DNA of 64,000 bases from Chondrus crispus (lineage: Eukaryota; Rhodophyta; Florideophyceae; Gigartinales; Gigartinaceae), in assembly GCF_000350225.1 (NCBI RefSeq), contig NW_005179025.1:130366-194365 (forward strand), in the 5' to 3' direction. Positions 52,131 through 64,000 of the stretch are shown one piece after another. Both the position numbers and the translations under genes were made by a program. Every line of letters begins with the position of its first letter. The stretch's first letter is position 1. The notes under the pieces were generated by a model. That model did not search any database and was not told where the DNA came from. It was given only the letters and a program-made list of their open reading frames with translations.

Positions 52131-52989
52131 CAAACCCGGAATGCTAATGAAACGAAATGGGGTAGTGTACAAACACACTAAAATGCGGAAACCCGAGCCT
52201 CGATACTAGTTTCAGACAGCATTTAAAGCCCCGAGTAGCGGGAACTACTTTAAAGAATAGAATGGACACATTTCAGAATTTTTCAAAGGCTAAAGGCTTG
52301 TTGCAACATTCGACGTTCCAATGCTAAGAATATAGAGAGCGAGAAATGGTTCCTGCCACAATATGATGCCTACGCAAAATGCTATTCTTGGCCAGTGTAG
52401 TCGCGACGACACATGCAAGAAAGAAGAATTAAATGCATTCATTTGCCAGGTGTAGATCGATATAAATATGATAGCAATATGTGCGAAAGCGGACTCTAGT
52501 CATGATGAGCGGTATTGTACCTTCCATAGAAATCCGTTCCCACAACATCCATGACAGTTTACTATCTTTGCCTCGTCTTTGCTGATATATGCCGCACTAC
52601 AGGCTCCCGTTGATTTTCCATTGAACTATACTACTTCACTATGCTGTTATTTGCACTATAATGTTATATTACTACTGCACCTGGTCGTCTCGATATCCCC
52701 AGCCCTAAAGTCTGCTACTGAGTTTTTTTCAGGAATGTCCAGGTGCGGTCATGAGTCTGTAATGTGCACGTTCCTATGTGCGCTTGTAATGAGCACTTGT
52801 CGGTATGCGCCTGTACCGTATCCGCGCCATTGGGTATCATTCCCCTCCCAATTTTGAAACAGAATTCTCTTGCAATGACATTTTAGAAGGTATGCCACCA
52901 TTCATCCCCGTATCGACGTCAAATGGAAGTGCTCAATTATCGCATAAGCTCATAAACGATGAGCCCATGAGGCTCCTCAGTTTATTACA
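52131..52989. other. no gene seen
   Basis: A/T-richer unique-looking sequence. Nothing recognised. Confidence 0.45.
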
Positions 52990-53776
52990 ATGTGCCTGGC
53001 TAGCGGTGGCCCCGGTCCGATTACACAACACAATCCATAACAAACCAAACAAACAAACAAATAACCGACGATGCAGCGCTACGGAGTGTTCGGAGCTCCC
53101 TTTCCCTTTAAGCGAGTTTGCGGCCCGCTGTAGCTGGGATCCCAAAGGGGGGCAGAAGGAAAAGCCCGGGCGGGGATCAAGGTGTGGTAGTTTCTTTTGA
53201 AGATCAAGTGCTTGACGAGTGTTCGACGAGTGCGGAGGTGTCTAGGTAGACGGGATCCGCTGGGTTGTAAGTTCAATGCTCGTAGAGCGCGTTCTATACC
53301 TCATGTTCACGACATGGTTGTAATGGGAGATGGCGCAGCGAGCTCCGACTAGGGAAAAGAACAGTAGCAGGGCTACACCCACGTGCTGCTCAAGGGAAAA
53401 AAGCACCAACACCGGATCCATCGCAAGCAAACTCCGACGGAACCACCACAATGAAAACATCAACGGTGTACTAGGACAAAAGCCCGATGCCCTATGTCAT
53501 CACGAAGCAGATTTCAATCCAACACGGTGGCACCAACGCAAAGGGTAGAATAGGAAAAATAGGGATAGGGAAATAAAGTAAAAGGAAATAGAAAGAGGCC
53601 CCCGAGCGCTAAAGGATGTCGTAGTCTAAAGTAGAAAGGAACTTTTTGGTAGAGACGGACTTCAACCAAGGCGTCATTCAACTCTGGCAACTCTGTTTAT
53701 CTTTACTTACTTGGTGGTCAAGGGGTTTAGTCATATATCGCCCCGCCGGGGCCACTACAGTAGCTCGCAGTGCTAG
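52990..53776. mobile_element. R2 element copy B, left part
   Basis: Matches the first four fifths of R2 copy A (from AATGTGCCTGG through GCCACTACAGTAGCTCGCAGTGCTAG). It is cut after CTAG by the piggyBac-like element and resumes at 56,208. The left end is degraded. Confidence 0.7.
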
Positions 53777-56207
53777 TGTCTACTCTACCGACCGGATTAA
53801 TTAATCTGCCTATTGTAGAGGAAAATGCGGCAAAACCATAGAGTAACGATTTAGTTTGACACCAGATTCCGAAGCGTCGCCCCTTTATTTGGTATGGGTG
53901 GAGTTCTTGGCGAGTCAAGTTGGAGCGCTCGTAATTGGAGCGCTCGTTCTTCGGTCAACTTTTTTATCCCCGACATTCGGACATGGCACCTGGGCCGGAC
54001 GCACGCAGAGTCGTCGGAGCGCGCTTTAGGACGAAGGCGCAATTGGCGACGGCACTCGCACAGGCTGAGAGGTACTTCCGCAGCCTTTGGAACACTACGC
54101 AGGTCTCCTGTACCGCACTGGGCGTCGACACTAGCAAATCAAAGGAGAAGGCCTCCACCCATTTGAAGGTGGAATGGAACTTCTCGGGCTGTACGTCCGT
54201 CAAAGCAGTCAATCTCCGCAGCGCCAAGCTCGACGATCCGCCTAGTACAACTGACACACCCATTGCCTGCCTGTTCGAGCCTCCGCTGCCGAAAAGTCCA
54301 TCTGTGGCTGAAGAAGATGGTCCCTGGCGACAAGGCGGGGCTCATGCTTACAAGCCGAGTCCCGCTGTTGCTCATCCCACGCTCTCCGCAGACAACTTGG
54401 GGGTCGTACACGATACAAAATGGCTCATGCATGACGCGCTACTGCCCGATGGTGGTCCGACTTCGCGTCGGCCATGGTCAGTGTGTTCATGCACCGGCGA
54501 TACCGTGGTCGAGATGGGGGATTCTAGCTCTGCCGCTCGCCTCCCTCCATACGACTGTTTTATGATGGTGCTCCCTGAAGACAAACTCACGAGAATGGTA
54601 CACCTCACAAACGTAAAGATACGGGCTTTAAAGCAGCAACTGACATCGCCTAGAGCGGTGTTGGAGTTCATCGGTGTCCTCATTCTTGAGACGCGCTACG
54701 AATTCAGCACCCGGGCTTCACTATGGACAACTGTATCCCAAAATTCCTTGTTAGACCCGCCCTCGTTTGGGACGAAGACGGACCTGTCTCGCGCACGCTC
54801 GGTACGCTCCATTCCTACATCAGCTACAGCGCGCAGTCTGATGGGTCTGGACTGCCTACTGTGCGTCATCGGTAGGAGCTTGGTGACGACTATGTTAAGT
54901 CCCTCAACGATCATCGCCGCCCATATGTTGAGCCATGCGAGATCATATGCGTCGACGAGTCTATGTCACGATGGTATGGCCTTGGTGCGTACTAGATTGA
55001 TTTAGGTCTACCGCATTACGCTACAATCGATAGGAAGTCAGAGAATGGTTTTGAGATACAGAACGCTGCCTGTAGAAGGAGCGGAATCATGTTGCGGTTG
55101 CAGCTGGTTACCACAGGTGAAGAAGATCAGGCGCGTGCAGTTCCAGCCGAAGCTGGCCAGCTGCATGGTACTGCAGTACCTCGTTACCTGGTGTCTCCGT
55201 GGCCTGGTTCGATGAGAGTCGTCGTGGCTGACTCTCATTTTGCTGGAGTGGAATCTGCGCTCCACCTCAAGACGATGGGGTTGAAGTTTATTGGGGTCGT
55301 GAAAACAGCGACTAAACAGTTCCCAGTCTCGTACCTTTCGCAACTTCCCCTCGAAAAGCGCCGTGATTCGGTCACTCTTGTGCATCTCTACAACGATAAT
55401 GCGGTGGACATGATGGAAATGACATGACTCGACGGCTAATGGCGCTACTTTATTGCTACGGCTTCCTCAAATCTGGATGGTCAACCATATACTCGGGTGG
55501 GGCGGCGTCAGGAGGAAGAGGATCCAAAAAGGGTAGTCCTCCATGTACGAAAGCCGGAGGACGCGGAGGTTTACTACTCTGGCAGTGCAAAGATCGACCG
55601 GCACAACCGATGCCGTGAAACAGACTTGGCTATCGAGGGCAAGTTTGTCACCATGGTTTGGTCGAAGCTCATCAATATGAGTCTGGCTGGAATGTGTGTA
55701 ACAGGCAGTTGGTTGCTACACTGTGGTAGTCGAGGTGGCCACTCTATGAAGCAAAGTGCTTCCTATGAGCAGCTCGGCTAGTAAGCGACTATTACGGGCT
55801 CGTAATACGAGCTCGTCCATAACACGTACGACGCCGTTGGCTTACTTAGCAACAATCAAGGTCCAAACTGTGTCCCACCTCTCTTTCTCCACTGGAAGGT
55901 GTTGGTATCCACTTCACACCAACGAAGAGGACAAAGAGGGGCCACAACGGGACCACTGTTGCCAACCGAATTCAGCGCGATTTGCAAGTTGTGCAAAAAC
56001 CATCGCACAACAAAATCATGATCGGAGTGTGCAGATGATGTATTCTTATGCGACACTGCATCGGGGAGGAACTGCTCGAACATTCACCACACTGCGTGCC
56101 ACACAGGAGACGACTAAACAATAGCGAAGGGGCAACCATAACAACCTGGGTTATTAATTAATCCTTTTTCGAGGATTATTTAATCCCTCTTGGCGGTAGA
56201 GTAAACA
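53777..56207 (+). mobile_element. piggyBac-like transposon nested in R2 copy B
   Basis: 2,431 bases. Ends TGTCTACTCTACCG (53,777-53,790) and the inverse of TGTTTACTCTACCG (56,194-56,207). The uninterrupted site in R2 copy A reads GCTAGATCC at 48,538. Here it reads GCTAG before the element and ATAGATC after it, giving a 4-base duplication CTAG/ATAG (53,773-53,776 and 56,208-56,211). piggyBac proper duplicates TTAA. Confidence 0.8.
53983..56117 (+). pseudogene. piggyBac-like transposase (DDE_Tnp_1_7), degenerate
   Basis: Start ATG 53,983 (MAPGPDARRVVGARFRTKAQ). The N-terminal part has variable sequence, then LPPYDCFMMVLPEDKLTRMV, LEFIGVLILETRYEFSTRAS and LWTTVSQNSLLDPPSFG. After a shift near 54,815 the other frame gives ICVDESMSRWYGLG (first catalytic Asp), an in-frame TAG, GLPHYATIDRKSENGFEIQN, SGIMLRLQLVTTGE and MRVVVADSHFAGVESALHLK (second). 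Later come KIDRHNRCRETDLAIE and WSKLINMSLAGMCV. The C-terminal cysteine finger (CKLCKNHRTTKS-stop-SECADDVFLC...CHTGDD) ends at 56,117. At least three shifts and two stops. Confidence 0.85.
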
Positions 56208-56380
56208 ATAGATCTTAAATCTAATCTACTGTCCGCCAAATTAGTTTTAGCTAAACCAACTAAAATTAAATAATTAAAAATGAAAACTGTGCAATTATTC
56301 ACACGTGTGTCCACCAAACCCGGACTACAGTATTCACCATTTCTCCTTCCACAGCAATGCCCTTGCACTACACTAAGCAG
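56208..56380. mobile_element. R2 element copy B, right part
   Basis: Resumes at ATAGATCTTAAATCTAATCTA and follows copy A through CGGACTACAGTATTCAC to CCCTTGCACTACA, the terminal inverted repeat. Confidence 0.7.
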
Positions 56381-57043
56381 CCTACAAACTTTCAGAAAAC
56401 AGTGAGTGTCAAAATCCTCTCAACCACCCTACATGTGCAAAATACTGAAGCAATATTGCTTTCCAAACCTACGAAATGATTAATTTGTGGAGAGGAGCCG
56501 GTATTGTACTCTGCGCGCGTTACCTTTCGATAGCCCTTTGGGTTCTTCGGTTGTCGTGCAGGGTCCTCATTCGTTCTAGACACCCAGCACGAAGCCTCTG
56601 ACCCTCTACTCCTCCACTCGCTCTTGTGTTTTTGCAGCAGCCTTCTCGGCTGCATTTTGCTCTCTTTGGGTCCTTCATGCTTCTATTTTACTGCTTCCAG
56701 CTCACGGCCTTGTCTGCGAGTTGTGAGAATACTCGAAACATCGTAACCAATCAAGAGGGTGCACGTTTAGTGTTTCTCGTCCTTTTTAACAACTACAGGA
56801 TCATCAGAGTGCAATAATTTCGGCTTTACATAAATGCGTGTAACAATTTTTGGTAACTTCAGAATGCAGCCTCTTGAGACCCACAGGAAACGATTTTTGT
56901 GATATATTTCACTTTGATGGCCTCAGGGACGACTACCTTGCGGACAGGTCACCAAATCCCCACAGCCTTAAAACCATTGACGATAGTCGAGTACGAAACT
57001 GACGATTTTATAAGTTGTGAATGCCTTCACAAAGGGTGTAATT
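56381..57043. other. no gene seen
   Basis: Spacer between R2 copy B and the third pogo-like gene. Low-complexity frames only. Confidence 0.4.
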
Positions 57044-58215
57044 TCAATTACGAATCTTGGGTCCTTCAGTATACACCGGCTTGTGGAGGCCGTTTTGCAT
57101 AAAAGTTTTCAAGGCAGCGGAAACAGCATAGTCTTGCAATTGCGTTCTGTTGCAGGAATGGGCAGAATGGCCGACAACTACTATGTAGTTGTCAGTGAGG
57201 AGTTTGAATGCTTTGTAATAGACAGGTGCGCCGTATCCATCCGTACGAATGCCAATATTTCGGTACTTTTGTCTAAGCATCTTAGTATAATTAATGAACG
57301 ACACTACCCATTCTTGAAGTATGAAAGATTCCATACCCGGTGGATCACGGAGACACACAACGGAATTCTGAGGCAACTATTTAGCCGACGTCTTGATACT
57401 TCCATCGTGATGTTTCTTCCACTTCTCTCACTTTCCATACAGGATGGCTACAGGTCTCCATGCTGTGCCATCTGCTGATTCCATTGGCATGAGAGTAGCT
57501 TGATCTGCATCAGCAGACCATTTGAGCTCCACCGAAATACTCCTGCTGCATGTCTCTATCACAGCTTTCGCTGTTGCCCTTGAGGCAGTGCGAGTGGGGA
57601 AACTGCTCTCATCCAGGTTTAAAACCTGCTCACAACCTGAACTTTGTACTTCTTACACATGTGATGGACACGAGCAAAAATTATTGCTAAATTATCCTCG
57701 TTCATAGCCTCAGCAGGGCTATTCCCCAAGCATGGCCGTCGCTTTTGAGAAGGCTCCAGATGGCAGGGAAGGAAGAAGTTGAGATACTTGCCGCCTGGTC
57801 GCTGCCGAGCGAACGGTATGCTTTTGCGTCTTTTTTCTGACAACTGCTGGACGAAAACCTGAACAACGTCCTTCAGACACTCTCCGGAGAGCAGAGTCTC
57901 ATTTCTGGCTGAATCTACGAATGCGGCAGCATTCAATTGCTCCTCTTCCTCTCCCGAAGCGAGCTGGCGACCAACTTTGCGGACATTGGCAGAATCGACT
58001 CAGAGACAACGATTCAGGGTCCAATGTGATACGTCAAAAGCTTTGGCAGACATGCAAACCGACGATATATTGATTCGGACATCCTCTGCAGCCAATTTCA
58101 GTCGCTCCTGATAAGCTTCAAGATGTGAACACCGTTCCATATGCACCATTCTGATAACATGAATGATGCCTCTACTTTCAGATATTTCCAGAGGGTATGG
58201 CTGGCAGAAGAGCAA
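57044..58215 (-). pseudogene. pogo-like (DDE_1) transposase, element 3, heavily degraded
   Basis: Reading leftward: YQERLKLAAEDVRINISSVC with AKAFDVSHWTLNR is the HTH; then MNEDNLAIIFARVHHMCKKY, a switch of frame, VLNLDESSFPTRTASRAT (first catalytic Asp), a SADGTAWRPVAIL-like phrase, and finally RTDGYGAPVYYKAFKLLTDN with VVVGHSAHSCNRTQLQDYAV, the eroded counterpart of 'PAHTSH..QPLD'. The third Asp is not recognisable (QLQD). It is the oldest of the three pogo-like copies. Confidence 0.7.
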
Positions 58216-59163
58216 GATTGTGGTGCCCTTTTGTCACGAGATTGGCTGTAGTCTGCACCTGACGTAAAGTTCTGCGAAAAGACCATTTCACTAGTGAAAT
58301 TGGCTTCAATTTCACCGATAGTGCCGTAGCAATCGAAACACCTTCGTTTTTATATTCAAGATTGGCGGTGGTTTAAGTCCCAAGCTGCAATTGGTTCACA
58401 AATATATCCAAACTTTTGCATCACATTAGGATGCCGTATCACCAGTGGGACATTGGATGATAGTGTACAAAACCTGGTAGTGATACTGCACAGGAGGGAT
58501 GGCGACAGGAGCGATAGGGGCGGGGGAACTCATATCACTACTCATGGTTGGTATCTCGATCCCGTCGTATCTTAAGCCTACAGCAACCATGCACGATGAC
58601 ATCCCACTAAAACGGAACTACATTCTCGATCTGCTCAGGGGAGAGTTCTTCATGTTTGTATTTGATTGCGCCCACGATGACGACTTTGGTTATAAGGCGC
58701 TGCAAGGCTTCACCAACAGGGACAGAGCGAAATTTCCCTGGACGACGGTGGAGAGTAATAAGATTTCATGTGGCAAGAAGCGCAATGGTGCAGCTTAGGA
58801 CAACACTGCGAGCCAGTTGTGCGACAGGGCGAGTGGGAACAGATAGTTACGCAACACCGCCGTCTGGGCTCACGGACGTGCGAGCGGACCGCTGAAGCGA
58901 TGTGTCGTGAGAAGATTTACAAGCTCTCCACACTCACCGTACGGATATCACATCCAGGAGCTCAATATCGGTGCAATGAATTGATGTAGTGCTCTCAATA
59001 TCATTAGGCATTGGAAAACTCGAGTCGTCATCCCCACCGCTAATTTTCCCTTCAATTTTCATTACTTTGTCCTTTTCTGCAGCTGCAGGTTGATTATCTA
59101 GAAACGTTTCTTCTCATATACCAGCGCATTTATCGTCGGCTGGACTTGTCACATCTCCTCTTG
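58216..59163. other. no gene supported
   Basis: A + strand frame at 58,499-58,798 (LKRNYILDLLRGEFFMFVFD) followed by another at 58,768-58,989 looks like a degraded protein of unknown kind. No similarity to the annotated elements noticed. Confidence 0.35.
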
Positions 59164-59274
59164 CTATATCTTGTAGCTGCAACATACATCCTTGCACTCA
59201 CATCCGACACAGTGCTGTCCGTTTTTCTGGCAGGAACACCTTCTAGAAGAGTAGTTTCCTTAACATCTGCAAGA
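59164..59274 (-). pseudogene. copy 2, CXC motif
   Basis: Encodes SCRC-stop-GNYSSRRCSC then CVGCECKDVCCSYKI. Spacing matches copy 1 (SCKCKGECSTRRCSC, CIGCDCNEVVCTNH) except one Cys changed to Tyr, so the motif was present in their ancestor. Confidence 0.65.
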
Positions 59275-60658
59275 CAAAATAACAGCACGAATCCTATTTT
59301 CAACGTTAACAATATTTTGCGGTTCCTCAAGATTTATTGTCGCGTCACTTGCGTACCCATATTGATCGCTTGTCTGGCCTACTGCCCGTGAAGAAAAGTC
59401 ATCCATCCAAGAGTTACTTCAGTACATTCTCGAGATAAAAGATGCCCTCTTAGAATGGAGTACTAAATGGGCCACCGGAGGGAATAATTCGATTGCAGTT
59501 GTGTTCTTGTTGGGTATGTAGTTACGGACGTCCTCTTTCCACCCTCGAGATCCAACGTCATGCTTAGGCACAAATATCGACTTCTGAGTACTCTCAATAT
59601 GTCTTGGTGAGAAATTATCTACCGCCGAGTCCATAAACTCCCGATTTTTCCGACGAACCATCACCTCGATGCACATCACCCTTCTCCCATGTTTTGAAGA
59701 AACACTAGACAGTGTAGGTATCGAAGACATCTCTATCACCATCCAAATAAACATCAGAACTCTTAAACACGTCCTTGTTGGACAGAAGTGTGTAAGAACA
59801 TCTCATGGGTTATACCAAAAAAAGAGGGACTAAAATCGCACCCTGCCACCGCATACGCTGTGGAAACATCCCATCCACTTATCTCTATTAGTTCCAGTTG
59901 ACACACTGCCACGTCAATGAAATGTACTGTATCATTAAGAACCTGACCGAAGTTTTGAGTATGTATAGGATGATCGCAGAACAATATTACGAACACATCG
60001 GTATCTTCTGACAGAATCACATTCGCAGATACGGCTCTTTCATTGCAGATTTGTGAAGTGTACGGCGCGTGCTGGCCTGTTGGAATGCAGGTTCTCTTAG
60101 TGATTTGGTTTCATTTCCGTCCGGGCATTGTGACGACGAAAGTAGAATGAAATACCTGAACGGGGAAATGAATCGTGTCGCCGCCACCCCATGTCTCACA
60201 GACTGTGGAGCGATGAGCAATCTTCAATTGCTTATGAACATCTGTGTCTGGGAAGGCAAAATAGCTCATTGTCGGAGGTTTTAATATCCAAACTTTCTGG
60301 GTTCTCGTCTGCATCGAAATTCCGACGTTTTCGCAATGACATGCATCCGGTGAATTTTGTTTTTTCGTTAGCTCCAACATAACGGCATGGTATGTAGTCT
60401 AACCGGAAACGTTGTTTAAGAAGACCAAGGAAAGGCAAATACGCCGCCATGTAGGTTCGTGCTGCAGCAATGCGGATGATTCCTCTCGACAAGAAACTCA
60501 AATGATGCTACAGTAGCACAAAATAGGTGCAAGACGCTAATTCGTACTTGCATCTCCTGTCCAGCAAAAATGAAGGCCATGGAACAGTAAGGTCTTCTTG
60601 AAACCAACCTGATTCGATGTGATGCTCCCAAACCTCTGCGCTTCTTTCTTCTCCGTAC

Positions 60659-60729
60659 TTGCAGACTTAAGCCTCCGCACATACCTTCGCCTTAAAGACG
60701 GAGAGATGTGCGGAGGCTTAAGTCTGCAA
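60659..60729. repeat. 71-base hairpin inside copy 2
   Basis: Arms 60,659-60,682 and 60,706-60,729, 24 bases each and perfectly complementary, with a 23-base loop. It interrupts the reading of the large gene between EQTLFADLSLRT and the next segment. Confidence 0.93.
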
Positions 60730-63700
60730 ACAAAGTTTGTTCCGCATACTCATGCAGTATGACATAATGTGGATCCTCTATGTGGAAGTGAAGCTGGCGC
60801 AAATCTTTGGCACTTGTTCCGCATAACCATCGCCACAAAACGTCCTTCATCTTATTAGAGACAATGGATTGTAATGATGTCCTTTTCTCGCGATTATCCC
60901 CGCCAAAACGCAGCGCATTCATCAAGTCTAGCTGCAAAGAGAAGTACACCGGGATTGTTGTACCGAAAAGATTTGTAGATATTGCGTTACTCGCACCATA
61001 AAGTACGAGTTCATTCAACGGATAGATGATGTCGCTGTTCCTTCGACTGAACTTCAGAAATCTTTATTTCGTGTCATAGATTAGAACTCCAGTAATATCT
61101 CGAAAGCAGTCAGCGAAGGGCGATATTAAATGTCGGCAGCTATTTACACTTCCCCACGTGCTCATGACCTCTTTCAGAAATGTGCTCTGCCCGGAACGCA
61201 TCAACGCTCTCTCCTCGAGGCGCATAATGTCTTTCAATTTCGATTTTCAACTTCTCCTTTCATTGATGAGCTTAATGAATCCTTCTTTGCAGTTTTGCCT
61301 ACGCCTCAAACTAAACGCAGTAAAAACTGTAGAATCCATCGTGGAAGAGTTCACGTCATTTCCATTCATTACCTGAATCATTCCGTCGCGCTTCGATATA
61401 GATTGAGCTGACCCCAAAACAGTCTTAGCTCTTGTCCATCTCTTGAACTTTATTCCAGAGAAGTACTTTTCCATATCCTCATCAGTTAAGGGGCCAAACA
61501 AATCCCGGAATATGGCGGATGCGTTTAGCTCAGCAGTTAGCTTTCCTTTTTCTCTGATGTGAAGCAGTATTTCTTGGTCTCTTATGGTATATATGCGTGT
61601 AGGTGGGGTAGAAAATACTTTGCACGACCATTCAGATCCTCTATAATGAACATTGAGGAATCGAGCAACTCGCATTAGGTGAAGCATTCGTGCGACAGTT
61701 CTACATTTGCTCCCGTTTCTGTCGAACTGACCAAGGCAGCCTGGCATTTCTCCCCATCTTCATCTCCCCGTCGACTTCCAAAAGCTCCGGATGCCCCTGT
61801 GACATACCTATATAAAACCAGAATCATAGACACTTGCATCAACTATGTTTCTGGGTTCTCCAAGTGTTCTAAAACGTTAACACTGAGACTCTTAAGATGT
61901 CTCACACTCAACATCTCTAACGCCTCGTCCATGTTCACATATGCCAACCCAGGCACGTCCAACGCACCTTGTAAGTGGCCCGCAAAACGTAAATGCCTCA
62001 GCACGCTTCGACCCGTTTTCTTCGTTTGGAGCTCCTTCGCTGCCACTGTCGGTATAAAAACCCGAAAGAACGCGAAAATATAGATAGCTCCTGGTAATTT
62101 CAGTGGTTCGTCGCATGCAGAATGGGATTGTGGTTAAACGTAATGGCTGTGCTATGTTTGTGTGTGCAGTTCTCGACAAAACATGAAAACCAACTGTCGT
62201 GAAAAGACATATAAACAAAGAAGTACGATTGAAATGTGTACCATTTGGCCGCGTAAAATAAACATTCTGGACATGCTCTTTGATCAGTTTTCCCACTTGC
62301 AAGATGTATTCCGTCATAATGTCTGTTGTACAGTTGCAGTTGCAAGCTTATCTAGATAACACCACGATAAGTTCGGTTTGGCTCACTTTTTGGCGATGTG
62401 AATATCGAAGCATCATGTCCTACATGCGACTCCACAGGTCCGCAGAAATTCAGATAGGGATCAGCATCCGTATTTTTGCTGTTATGTTTGACCCGCTTAT
62501 GTAAACTCTTTACAGAGACGGCCGCATCTGCGTCATCGGTAACGGCCATATCTGCCAAGTGTATTATCATAGCGCAAGTTTGATTGAACAGAAAAGATCT
62601 ATTGCTTAGAGCATGTGCATATGACAGAAAGTTTTTGACGGGACTCTCTGAGAAGCCTGCACACACTGCCAGCTGATCCAACCCCATCCCGTCGAGCATC
62701 TCTTTGCATATAGAGTACATCGCCAGTTTTTTCGCATGAAAGAGTACAGGGAATGGTATTAACCACTCATTCAGAGCATGTTCACCAAAACGCGATGACT
62801 CTTGCTTCGGTTTCCTCCACGACTCTAGTCATAACTCCACCAGATATTATAGAAGGGCTGGTCTCCAGATACACCCACATACCGCGATCTCCCCTCGCTC
62901 CCTGGCTTAACGTTCTCATTTGTTAGACGTAGGAAACAACGAACAGTGAGGACGTCTGAAGCATTCTCCAGACTAGCTTTCACATACACGACGTGCTGGT
63001 CATTGAACAACTCTTCGACAATTGAAGCACCGTCATGTGGTTCGAATGAGGAGAGTAAGATAGTTCAGAAGTTCGGAGGAGGAGCATCGACGCCATGGAT
63101 GAAACATGGAAAAGCGCCTGCGTCATACTCGTTGATCTCAGCGAGCTTGCCCCTGATTAACTAGTTTCTGTACCGACAGACCATTCCGAAGGCAACCTCA
63201 TTGAAACGTGAGAGCATTTTGTCATATTCCTCGTCGTGGAAAGACTGCGCGAAATCCTCCCTCGTCCTTGTGTAGAAGAGCTCTTCCAATCTGAGTTACG
63301 TTGAAACTTTGTGTCGGACTCGCTATGACAAACACTTTTTCTCTTCCGCGTATGAACCTGCAGTAATGACACGTTCACTTTAGGCATTACCTTGCCATCA
63401 ACTTTAACATCATGTACGGGCTTGATGTCCCAATTATCAAATTGAAACGTTGGAATGGCAATCGGGTTCATATTGGAGGTGTCCCATGGACCTAAACGTT
63501 CAGGCTCCACGGTGAGTCGCTGTCTGTAATTTTCGGTTGTTCCATATGACAGGAAAAGGCCCATGGCATTAAGAATACTGACGAACGGAGTATTAACCTC
63601 GCAACAACCCGCAATTGGTAATGAAATGGTGAGAGGCCCTGCAACACCATTTGTCCTTGGGATCACTTGTTGCTCAATTATTTTCATTGCTGTAACTGCG

Positions 63701-64000
63701 ACCAGCAAGTCTGCTCTGTTGTACTGACTGTGCAAATAATTCAGGACTGCCTCTGTAGATGGGTTTGGATGCATATTGCGAGCATTGGAAAGAAGAAACA
63801 CATGGTATATTCGCTGTGCAATAGATAATCCAGCAACTCTCCAAGTGTTGAGGCGATTTGGGCACGATAGACATCACGAAGTCTCTCCACAATTCTGTGG
63901 GAATGGCTGCAATTTCATTTGATAGTGACCGACGACCATTCCAATACTCCTCTGTGCTGGTAATGAAATTCTCGCCAACTGTTTTGAGCATGCCTCTCAT

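Larger units (their letters stand above)
59164..64000 (-). pseudogene. large multi-domain selfish-element gene, copy 2 (continues beyond window)
   Basis: Opposite strand and more damaged than copy 1, with the same order. From the right edge: YWNGRRSLSNEIAAIPTELW (about 63,940), GPLTISLPIAGCCEV...FDNWD (63,157-63,801), VGVSGDQPFYN (62,825-63,010), MYSICKEMLDGMGLDQLAVC (62,352-62,720), YVNMDEALEML (61,843-62,046), FDRNGSKCRTVARMLHLMR (61,247-61,747), LHLFCATVASFEF and LHGGVFAFP (60,416-60,682), LSEDTDVFVILF with VAGCDFSPSFFGITHEMF (59,763-60,020), HDVGSRGWKEDVRNYI (59,419-59,754) and the CXC end (59,164-59,274). A TAA at 59,260-59,262 sits inside the CXC motif where copy 1 has Lys. A 71-base hairpin insertion lies at 60,659-60,729. 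Confidence 0.68.

Noticed and set aside
47678..53776. R2 copies considered as the two LTRs of a retrotransposon
   Set aside because: No gag or pol between them, no primer site, and copy A has inverted rather than TG...CA direct-repeat ends. The interruption of copy B is explained by the piggyBac-like insertion.

Overview
The window reads as nuclear DNA of an intron-poor eukaryote. A florideophyte red alga such as Chondrus is my best guess: protein genes are long, uninterrupted and tightly packed, and they sit beside a large bed of degenerate transposons. The organism call is inference; no rRNA, tRNA or organelle marker was found to confirm it.

Positions 1-18,000 form a gene island. In order: the C-terminal third of an ATM-type PI3K-like kinase (+), a glutathionyl-hydroquinone reductase/omega-like GST (-), an ENPP-type phosphodiesterase with a membrane anchor (-), a tiny SMIM4/UQCC5-like mitochondrial protein (+), an unrecognised acidic protein (-), an S6K-like AGC kinase (+), a small low-complexity protein (+), an M17 leucyl aminopeptidase (-) and an unrecognised 270-residue protein (+). 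All are intronless as far as visible. Strands alternate and there is no operon logic. Intergenic stretches of 0.3-2 kb carry small repeats, hairpins and a strongly C-skewed leader.

Positions 18,200-64,000 are almost wholly mobile DNA, mostly broken. The most unusual component is a very large coding unit of about 2,090 codons seen twice: 18,526-24,808 (+) and 59,164 to beyond the right edge (-). It has an N-terminal CX2C zinc-ribbon-like part, a middle with a GDQ motif that resembles DUF6589-type proteins, a DTD...GxDFxPSFF part resembling the FEN1/PIN nuclease signature, and a C-terminal Tesmin/TSO1-like CXC cysteine motif. Both copies carry frameshifts and stops but keep these signatures, so a functional family probably exists elsewhere in this genome.

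Between the two copies lie three pogo-like (DDE_1) transposases (26.5-28.4 kb +, 29.8-31.5 kb -, 57.0-58.2 kb -), a SAP-domain gene fragment (32.4-33.5 kb) cut off by a 322-bp inverted repeat that flanks an assembly gap, a PIF/Harbinger transposase (38.2-39.2 kb -), a Tc1/mariner element with long IR/DR-type ends (39.8-41.4 kb), a complete Copia-type LTR retrotransposon with 96 % identical LTRs (41.85-47.37 kb), a 1.05-kb TIR element of which a second copy is split by a piggyBac-like transposon (53.8-56.2 kb), and G/C-rich dispersed repeats with a dense CACGTG cluster (51.4-52.1 kb). Several long, nearly perfect palindromes are scattered through the region and are not explained by the annotated elements.
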